Positions 30,543 through 36,422 of a stretch of DNA of 36,422 bases are shown here, piece by piece. Below the pieces are notes generated by a model that was given only the letters and a program-made list of their open reading frames with translations, did no database searches and had not been told where the DNA came from. Within the stretch, counting starts at the first letter, position 1. Each line of letters begins with the position of its first letter. Position numbers and translations under genes: made by a program. This DNA comes from Clostridia bacterium (GTDB taxonomy: Bacteria > Bacillota > Clostridia > Oscillospirales > CAG-382): NCBI GenBank assembly GCA_017630915.1, contig JAGBUH010000237.1, forward strand, positions 1 through 36,422, given 5' to 3'.

Positions 30543-31803
30543 CCTCGTTAACCTCCTTTCCCTCGTTATTTGCGTTATTGGAATATTGCGAGCCGGTTAA
30601 CTCGACCGGTATATATGCCCCGTTTCCGAGTAATCGGTCGCCACCATCTCGCGCCTCCATGTCCAAATACGCTCTCGCCTCGTTTGGTGTATAGATAAAA
30701 CTTCCCACCGCTTTCGATAGCGTATCGACTTGAGTTTTGAGGTCCGCCCTCAAGATCACACCAACATTGAATTTGAAGTGTAACCCGTTTTGACGCTCCT
30801 CCGGACTCAATAACTTATATGACAACTCCTCCTCATATTGTTTAAGTATGTAGAGTAGTGTATCAACGTAGAAAGATAGTTGTTGTGCCTCCGCCGACGC
30901 ATACGATGACTTCTCATAGTCGCCGATCTGATTCGGTTTAATACCAAACGCGGACGCGATTTGTAAGGCCGTGTATTTTTTGACCTCTAAAAACTGATTG
31001 TCGGCCAAATTCACGTTTAACGGTGTCAATTTTGCACCGAGCGGAATCGGGACAATCGGATTCACATCATCTCCGGAGCTTTGCGCATACGCTTTAATTC
31101 CATCGATAAACTTTTTCGCGTTCTCATCGCTTAACGATCCTGTGTATTCGAGCGTCGCTTTCGCTGTAAATCCACTCTTATACATGGTGTTGAGCATATT
31201 TTGAGCGCGGTTATTGCTATCAATCGTCATTTTTAGAATCTCTTTAACAGATAAACCCGTCACACCATCGAACGTGTGAGACGTTTTGAAATGCAAAATC
31301 TCATCCGCCGAAAACGTGTAAGTCTTATCTGTACCGGAATAGGCGTAATAAATCTTGTTTTTACCGCCATTAAACAAGTCCACGTTATCGTTTAACACCG
31401 TAACGCGTTCCGACTCTAATACCCATAATGTCAATTTCGATCCGGCTCCACGAATTAACGCGTACGCGTTACCGTAATGATTGCGGTTATATTCGATTGT
31501 GGACCAAAATGTCGTCGAGGTCATATATGGATTAGGTCTCGTTTTCAAAATGTCATACAACGGGTTTTTACGCGCATTTACAACGCCGTTTCGGTCGTTA
31601 TACGCTAACAACTTGAGCGGCAATTTACCAACGGCCTCCGACAACACTTTCAAACATGAAAAATATGTCGCCTCGGACAATGCTTTTCCGTTATATCCAT
31701 TCAAATTCAAAAAATCGACCAATTGTTGCAATGACATCGTCTCGTTTTTACTTGATACGACCATTTCTTTCACTTTGTTTAATCCTTTTTGAATTATGTT
31801 CAC
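30532..31803 (-). CDS. HK97-family portal protein
   Basis: About 423 residues from a GTG at 31803, which has GGAGG seven bases upstream; a GTG two codons earlier is too close. Contains the portal core: LSEAVGKLPLKLL, TSTTFWSTIEYNRNHYGNAY and KPNQIGDYEKSSYASAEAQ with a helical C-terminal part. It forms the dodecameric ring for DNA entry. TerL lies directly before it. Confidence 0.9.
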   Translation of the reverse strand: MNIIQKGLNKVKEMVVSSKNETMSLQQLVDFLNLNGYNGKALSEATYFSCLKVLSEAVGKLPLKLLAYNDRNGVVNARKNPLYDILKTRPNPYMTSTTFWSTIEYNRNHYGNAYALIRGAGSKLTLWVLESERVTVLNDNVDLFNGGKNKIYYAYSGTDKTYTFSADEILHFKTSHTFDGVTGLSVKEILKMTIDSNNRAQNMLNTMYKSGFTAKATLEYTGSLSDENAKKFIDGIKAYAQSSGDDVNPIVPIPLGAKLTPLNVNLADNQFLEVKKYTALQIASAFGIKPNQIGDYEKSSYASAEAQQLSFYVDTLLYILKQYEEELSYKLLSPEERQNGLHFKFNVGVILRADLKTQVDTLSKAVGSFIYTPNEARAYLDMEARDGGDRLLGNGAYIPVELTGSQYSNNANNEGKEVNEDGE

Positions 31804-31818
31804 TTTCACACCTCCCTT

Positions 31819-33552
31819 TTACTTATTCCAACCCATCATCTCGAGATATTTGTCCATCTCCGACTCGACGTCGACCATTGGCTCCTCACGATTCTTTAAT
31901 AACATCGTGTGAGCGTCAATACACGCGTCGACCGGATCGATACGTTTAAATCGAGCTTTTGGTTCTTTATCAACTTTAACTTCGCCAAAACTGTTTTTAA
32001 CCGTCTTAGCGTTGGTAAAGGACCATGTTAAAAGTTCATTTGATTTGTCGTATTCCAATAGTCCGGACTTACACGATAATTGAATGTCAACCGTCGCGTC
32101 GTTTAGGAATCGCGCCGATTGCGTTATCATCATAAGCGGACATCCGAACGTCTCCAAATCGGACAAAATTCCGTCGGCGTTATGAGGATCGTAACCGATA
32201 CCCGAAAACGTCAACTCGTATGTCTCTTGTAACTCTTTCAAATGTTGAATAATAAACTTATAGTCGTTTTTATAATCGCTTTGACCACCTGTGACCGTGA
32301 TGAGTCCCATGTTCTCCCACAAATCATAAGGAGCTAAGTCTGTCGCGATATGCTCCTCGAGTCGACCGCGCGGCATAAACGAATGACTATAAAAATAAAA
32401 CTTTTTATCGTCCTCAAATTCGAGCGCGATCGTCGTCAAGTCTCCACCCGATGACAAGTCGAGCCCAACCCAACACGAACGGCCTCGGAAATCCTCGATC
32501 GTCTTATTTGTGCCGCTTTGTTGCCATTTTTCAACGTCAATGAACGCGTCATCGGCGTTATTTACCCACATATTAAGAGATTTCGTTATAAAATCGCGCA
32601 AATCGGAACCGCCCATGTCGCGAGCCGTGTTCGCGTCGGTCTGCAAAATGGTCATACCCTTTTCGGTTGTTGCTAAAAATGGGTTTGATTTAACCCAATT
32701 TTTCGAGTTAAAAATGTCATCGTCTTTATCTAACGCATAAATATCAACAAAAAAATCCTCGGCGTGAGCTGTCCCACGGAGGATATTGATACAATAATCG
32801 TCCATTTCCTTACAAAACGAGTTTAATTTGCTACCCCGAGTCGTAATCATCGACACGAGCGTCTCATTTAACGCCCTTGTACCGTTGTAAATGGCTTTAT
32901 ATATTGAATTATCTTGATGTTGGTGAATTTCGTCGATTGACGACGCTATTGATCGGAACCCGTCGTCGAGTGATCGCTCTTTTGACAACGCCTCGATCGT
33001 GCAAGCCGTCGTTTTACACGTTATGTAAGATTTGTACTCTTGAATTTTGAACCAATCGGACAAATCCTTGTCGGCCTCGATAAATTTCTTTATTTCGTCC
33101 CACGCGAGTTTCGCCTGTGCGTGTTTTGTCGCAACCGTGAATATTTTTCCGTACTTATACCCACTAAATCCGGCGATGTACGATAGCAAAATACCGTTTT
33201 CAAACGTTTTACCGTTTTGTCGTGCCACCGACTTATAACGTCGACGAAATCGTCTGTAACCTGTATTTTTGTTTCGCCAACCCATCGTCGCCCCAATGTC
33301 GAAAACTTGCGATGGAATTAACTTTAATTGTTTCGGAGCCGTACCCTCGAGAATGGTTAGCGTCTCCGCATATTCGAGAATGGCGTTCGCTGCGTCTAAA
33401 TCCCAATAATACGGATAATCTACCCTTTTGGATTTCTCCAAATCGTCCAAATGTCGTTTACACGCGAGGATATGCAACTCACCGGCTACCACCTTACCGG
33501 CGACAACCTCCCGCGCGTATTCCGTAACCCTATCGCGTAACGGTTCAATCAC
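31819..33552 (-). CDS. terL: Terminase large subunit
   Basis: 577 residues with Walker A VARQNGKT (about 109-116), Walker B SSIDE (D207, E208) and a nuclease domain beginning WVGLDLSSGGDLTT. ATPase plus endonuclease motor for DNA packaging. The ATG overlaps the TerS stop by four bases. Length and order are normal for phage TerL of P27/HK97-like systems. Confidence 0.93.
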   Translation of the reverse strand: MIEPLRDRVTEYAREVVAGKVVAGELHILACKRHLDDLEKSKRVDYPYYWDLDAANAILEYAETLTILEGTAPKQLKLIPSQVFDIGATMGWRNKNTGYRRFRRRYKSVARQNGKTFENGILLSYIAGFSGYKYGKIFTVATKHAQAKLAWDEIKKFIEADKDLSDWFKIQEYKSYITCKTTACTIEALSKERSLDDGFRSIASSIDEIHQHQDNSIYKAIYNGTRALNETLVSMITTRGSKLNSFCKEMDDYCINILRGTAHAEDFFVDIYALDKDDDIFNSKNWVKSNPFLATTEKGMTILQTDANTARDMGGSDLRDFITKSLNMWVNNADDAFIDVEKWQQSGTNKTIEDFRGRSCWVGLDLSSGGDLTTIALEFEDDKKFYFYSHSFMPRGRLEEHIATDLAPYDLWENMGLITVTGGQSDYKNDYKFIIQHLKELQETYELTFSGIGYDPHNADGILSDLETFGCPLMMITQSARFLNDATVDIQLSCKSGLLEYDKSNELLTWSFTNAKTVKNSFGEVKVDKEPKARFKRIDPVDACIDAHTMLLKNREEPMVDVESEMDKYLEMMGWNK

Positions 33553-34025
33553 GAGGTAAACCTCGCGAATTTGTTTTCTTTCGGCGCTTCTTGTGTTGCC
33601 GATGGTGGTAAAACCAACTTACAACGCGACGAGATCGATAATCCCAACGCGTTAGCTGCCGTGTGACATTGTTTGAAGTAACGGTCTTGCAATTTCGCGT
33701 ACTTCTCCAACTGTTCCGGATCGTTTAACAGTTTCGGACTACGAACCTTTTTCGTCAATTCCTCATACATATCAACCGCCGAAATGTATCGCGCCAACGC
33801 CTCACAATCCAAATTCGACATAATGTTCATATCGTCAAGCGTTTTCGCGATCTCCTCAAACTTTTTCTTTTGTTTCTCGGTCAAGTAGTCCGGCGCGTGA
33901 ATATTATCCGTCGGCGCGGTGACCTCTTGTTTCCTTCGAGAATCAATCTCTTTTTTTGTCAAATGTTTTTTACCTTTCGCCACAATCAAATCAATCGGTT
34001 GACGCGGTCGCCCTGCGTTCCCCAT
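33549..34025 (-). CDS. terS: Terminase small subunit (P27-type)
   Basis: 158 residues, opening MGNAGRPRQPIDLIVAKGKKH, the typical P27-family start, followed by EIDSRRKQEVTAP and a helical domain (TEKQKKKFEEIAKTLDDMNI). It recognises packaging DNA and feeds TerL, with which it overlaps (ATGA). GGAGGGG upstream of the ATG. Confidence 0.9.
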   Translation of the reverse strand: MGNAGRPRQPIDLIVAKGKKHLTKKEIDSRRKQEVTAPTDNIHAPDYLTEKQKKKFEEIAKTLDDMNIMSNLDCEALARYISAVDMYEELTKKVRSPKLLNDPEQLEKYAKLQDRYFKQCHTAANALGLSISSRCKLVLPPSATQEAPKENKFARFTS

Positions 34026-34051
34026 GTGATCCCCTCCTTAAAAAATCACAA

Positions 34052-34213
34052 TTATTCTTGAATTTCGACATCGGTCTCCTCATACTCATATTTACACGGC
34101 ATAAGATCAACCGCCTCGCTATATATCTCATCTGTGCCAATTTTACGAATCATTTTGTTGTCATCAGAATAGTGACGACAAAACTTTTCATCTAAAATCT
34201 CGTATTTTAGCAT
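34052..34213 (-). CDS. Small protein between receptor-binding genes and TerS, 53 aa
   Basis: The ATG at 34213 has a perfect AGGAGGTGG eight bases upstream. Starts MLKYEILDEKFCRHYSDDNK and ends with an acidic tail (KYEYEETDVEIQE). Its opening resembles that of the tail-region protein at 18063-18317 (MKLTYEILENGY), so it may be an accessory of the fibre genes above it. Function unknown. Confidence 0.65.
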   Translation of the reverse strand: MLKYEILDEKFCRHYSDDNKMIRKIGTDEIYSEAVDLMPCKYEYEETDVEIQE

Positions 34214-34224
34214 ATCGCCACCTC

Positions 34225-34866
34225 CTAAACAGCTACAATCTTGTCTGCATAATTAACCCAATTCGTCGCCGCAACCCATTCATCATATAACGCCGATGGC
34301 ACTTTAATCACACAACTCGCATTTATAGCATTAAAACCATTCTTATTATCTAACGTCGGTACTTGTGTTGCACTTGAAAAATCGTACTCTGTAACATTGG
34401 TACATTGGTTAAATGTCATTTGCCCAATTCGTTTAATCGCTTTCGGCATGACTAATTGTTTCAGCGCATAACACGCCGCAAAACAATAATTCGGTATGTA
34501 TTCGATACCATTTGGCAACGCGGTCAACGCTAATTTCTCGCAACCACTAAACGCATAAGTCCCCAATTCAACAATATTCGGCGGTAAACTTGTTATTGAT
34601 AAATTAACATTTTTGTAAAACGAATACGCTCCAATTTTCGTCGCATTTTTAGGCAATGGCTTTAAACTTACGCTGCTTGTCTTATCGCTTTCCAACCACT
34701 CTATAAACTCACTCTCAAACTCACTACCTCCACCGCCGCCACTCGGTAAATTCGTAATAGCGGTATCAAATTCACTTGCTTTGAGTTGTTCACTTGTACC
34801 ACCTTTAGTGCGTATTGCCGTCGCCACATCTGTTAAGAAATTATTCAATGTATCAGTACGAGCCAT
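34225..34866 (-). CDS. BspA-type leucine-rich-repeat receptor-binding protein
   Basis: 213 residues. The N-terminal module (DTLNNFLTDVATAIRTKG, then ASEFDTAITNLPSGGGGG) is a fibre-attachment form I recall from Firmicutes phage tail proteins. From about 75 come BspA/LRR_5 repeats (TKIGAYSFYKNVNL, VELGTYAFSGCEKL, EYIPNYCFAACYAL, KRIGQMTFNQCTN). BspA repeats bind host surface proteins or glycans. The start has GGAGGTG and overlaps the upstream gene by 14 bases. Confidence 0.8.
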   Translation of the reverse strand: MARTDTLNNFLTDVATAIRTKGGTSEQLKASEFDTAITNLPSGGGGGSEFESEFIEWLESDKTSSVSLKPLPKNATKIGAYSFYKNVNLSITSLPPNIVELGTYAFSGCEKLALTALPNGIEYIPNYCFAACYALKQLVMPKAIKRIGQMTFNQCTNVTEYDFSSATQVPTLDNKNGFNAINASCVIKVPSALYDEWVAATNWVNYADKIVAV

Positions 34867-36422
34867 TTAACGCACCTCCAATCGCATTATCAACATAGTT
34901 TTGCATTTCCTCTAAAGTGATACCGTCACCCGATACGCCACCATCGTTTCCGCTTAACTCCTCGACGAGAATGTCGATTGTGTACGCTGTCACATCTCTA
35001 CTAACTGTTCCACTAACCACACCTTTTATGAAACCTTCTTTATCCTCGTCATATCCGCCGATAAATGGTAAATACATCATTGTCGGTGTTGTTCCATAAT
35101 TAAGATGTACAGGTAGAATGTACGCCAAACCATACGATGTCGAGTCAACCTCAATTGATAAACTCAAACGCCCATTCACAGTACTATAATTCACCGCATT
35201 TACAAATACACTCGCCATGTACGTTTTACCCGCTTCAAAAATTGGGTTTCCACTTTCAGACGACCTCATCGTATTGAGTTCGTTCGGCGTCGCCACCATC
35301 GCACTAACACCATCCGGGTTACTGCTTCCGGCAACCGTCCATTTGCCAAATGTTCTACCACCGTTTGTTCCACCGACCGCGCTCAAAATACCATCGTCGG
35401 TAATCTCTAAGCCGTCACCAACTTTGATACCACCCAATGTATCACTCGTGGCGATTGGTAGTTCTGCGATTCCACCGCCTTCACCATCTTTACCGTTAAA
35501 TATATTTGCTGTTGTCGTGCCGTTTTTATCGGTCGTGGTGATAGTCGCTCCCGTTGCGGTTTGTGTAACTGTCACCGTCGGTGAATAACCATCGGCTCCA
35601 CTCGGACCGGCTGCCCCGTCCTTTCCGGCGGTTCCGTCCTTACCGTCTTTACCATTCAACACGGTAAACGTGTGAGCACCTTTCACGTCGGTTATGGTAA
35701 CATCTGTACCGGTCGACGTTTGTTTTGTCGATACCGTTGGCGATACACCATCTTTACCATCAACGCCGTTTTTACCATCGACACCGTCTTTTCCGTCAAC
35801 ACCTGGATCACCTTTCAACGATTCCTTTTGTGCCTCGGTCAAATCAGTAAACGACATCGTTCCATCTTTACCGTTTAACAATTCGATGATATGTGGTCCG
35901 TTTGCGTCCGTGATTGTGATCGTCGCACCATTTGACGTTTGCGCGGTCTCAACCGTTGGAGATACACCATCGCGACCAACGACACCATCTTTACCGTTTA
36001 GCTCGCCTTTTTCGTAGGCCTCCCAAATGATCGCACTTATTCGCTCGGCCTCCTCCGCTTTATCCTCTGCGGTCTCGGCGATTTGTCGAATCTGTTCAAC
36101 CAATGTCGGCGTAATGTCACCAACATTATCAGCGTCATCACTCGCGTTATTACATGCCACCTTATAACGCAACGAATTAACCGTCGCTTTTTTCAAAACT
36201 GTCACACCGTCGACGTCGAGCTTCGTTCCGATAACTGTAATCTCAAGAGCTCCCGGATATTCACTCGCCTCAAATGGTAAATCCACGATCTCGTCGTTGC
36301 TTGCGATCTCGACCACGTTGTCACCGTTCTTGAATTGATAAGTCTTATCCAACTCGTCCCATGCAGCGTCGAAAAATGTTTTAATCTGTACGAAATTTAC
36401 TTGTCCACGAACGATCGGACTC
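34853..36422 (-). CDS. Collagen-like baseplate/fibre protein (BppU-like N-terminus)
   Basis: Main part of a gene whose first 18 codons lie at window positions 54-1; joined through the 7-base overlap it has 538 residues. The first ~140 residues resemble BppU-type baseplate attachment domains (beta-rich, then the helix VEQIRQIAETAEDKAEEAER). Residues about 159-332 alternate Gly-X-Y collagen-like runs (GVDGKDGVDGKNG) with three repeats of about 37 residues, each starting DGVSPTV or DGYSPTV and ending NGKDG. A trimeric head follows. A TTG at 36352 is in frame but is not needed as the start. Confidence 0.82.
   Translation of the reverse strand, partial: SPIVRGQVNFVQIKTFFDAAWDELDKTYQFKNGDNVVEIASNDEIVDLPFEASEYPGALEITVIGTKLDVDGVTVLKKATVNSLRYKVACNNASDDADNVGDITPTLVEQIRQIAETAEDKAEEAERISAIIWEAYEKGELNGKDGVVGRDGVSPTVETAQTSNGATITITDANGPHIIELLNGKDGTMSFTDLTEAQKESLKGDPGVDGKDGVDGKNGVDGKDGVSPTVSTKQTSTGTDVTITDVKGAHTFTVLNGKDGKDGTAGKDGAAGPSGADGYSPTVTVTQTATGATITTTDKNGTTTANIFNGKDGEGGGIAELPIATSDTLGGIKVGDGLEITDDGILSAVGGTNGGRTFGKWTVAGSSNPDGVSAMVATPNELNTMRSSESGNPIFEAGKTYMASVFVNAVNYSTVNGRLSLSIEVDSTSYGLAYILPVHLNYGTTPTMMYLPFIGGYDEDKEGFIKGVVSGTVSRDVTAYTIDILVEELSGNDGGVSGDGITLEEMQNYVDNAIGGALNGSY

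Noticed and set aside
1..36422. CRISPR arrays, tRNA or rRNA genes, insertion sequences
   Set aside because: No spaced direct repeats of CRISPR type, no cloverleaf I could fold, and no transposase; the only recombinase is the phage integrase.
36353..36422. TTG start at 36352 for the fibre gene
   Set aside because: The frame continues upstream through the window ends to an ATG with a ribosome binding site, so the TTG is internal.

Overview
The window is a complete temperate, tailed bacteriophage genome of the siphovirus type, with no bacterial flanking genes. It shows strong AGGAGG-type ribosome binding sites, an HK97-type head, a flexible-tail gene set, an LLH-like holin, an amidase with a SPOR domain and a large serine recombinase. 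Together these point to a Gram-positive (Firmicutes) host, possibly an anaerobe. The first and last 7 bases are identical (CGGACTC). Joining the ends through that overlap restores one uninterrupted tail-protein frame with its own start and ribosome binding site, so I read the molecule as a circle (or circularly permuted or terminally redundant DNA) of 36,415 bp.

Layout. Nearly everything lies on the minus strand. A divergent control region (about 12,904-13,104) holds an early promoter with near-consensus boxes, an extended -10 promoter for the repressor, and a repeated 17-bp operator-like dyad. To its right on the plus strand is the lysogeny module: a repressor, a small protein resembling a degenerate serine-recombinase N-terminus, and the integrase, followed by a 50-bp dyad that is a good attP candidate. 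To its left, read on the minus strand down to about 864, is the early operon. It contains a Cro-like protein, an SNF2 helicase interrupted by a stop in its Walker A region, a family B DNA polymerase fused in frame to an ERF annealing protein, a YqaJ-type exonuclease, an SSB-like protein, a VRR-NUC nuclease, zinc-ribbon and HTH microproteins, a MazG-like hydrolase and a primase-helicase. These are followed by an iteron-rich putative origin, several tiny genes including a ferredoxin-thioredoxin-reductase-like protein, and an ArpU/DUF1492-like late regulator. A rho-independent terminator follows.

The late operon starts with an HNH nuclease at 685, crosses the window ends, and runs down from 36,415 to about 15,280. 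In order it carries a collagen-like baseplate/fibre protein, a BspA-type leucine-rich-repeat protein, a small protein, TerS, TerL, portal, prohead protease, capsid, head-tail connectors, major tail protein, tail chaperones with a -1 frameshift site, tape measure, Dit/Tal-like baseplate proteins, a Kelch-propeller tail protein, an XkdX-like peptide, holin components, amidase, a ThyX-like protein and a second HNH protein, ending at a clear terminator.

How the parts work together. The repressor/Cro pair and operators choose between lysogeny and lytic growth. The primase-helicase, polymerase and repeat-rich origin replicate the genome. ERF, exonuclease and SSB-like protein form a Red-like recombination set. 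The late regulator probably switches on packaging, structural and lysis genes. Points most worth checking are the polymerase-ERF fusion with an embedded ribosome binding site, the stop-interrupted helicase, the iteron origin, the recombinase-like microprotein and the receptor-binding genes placed upstream of the terminase.
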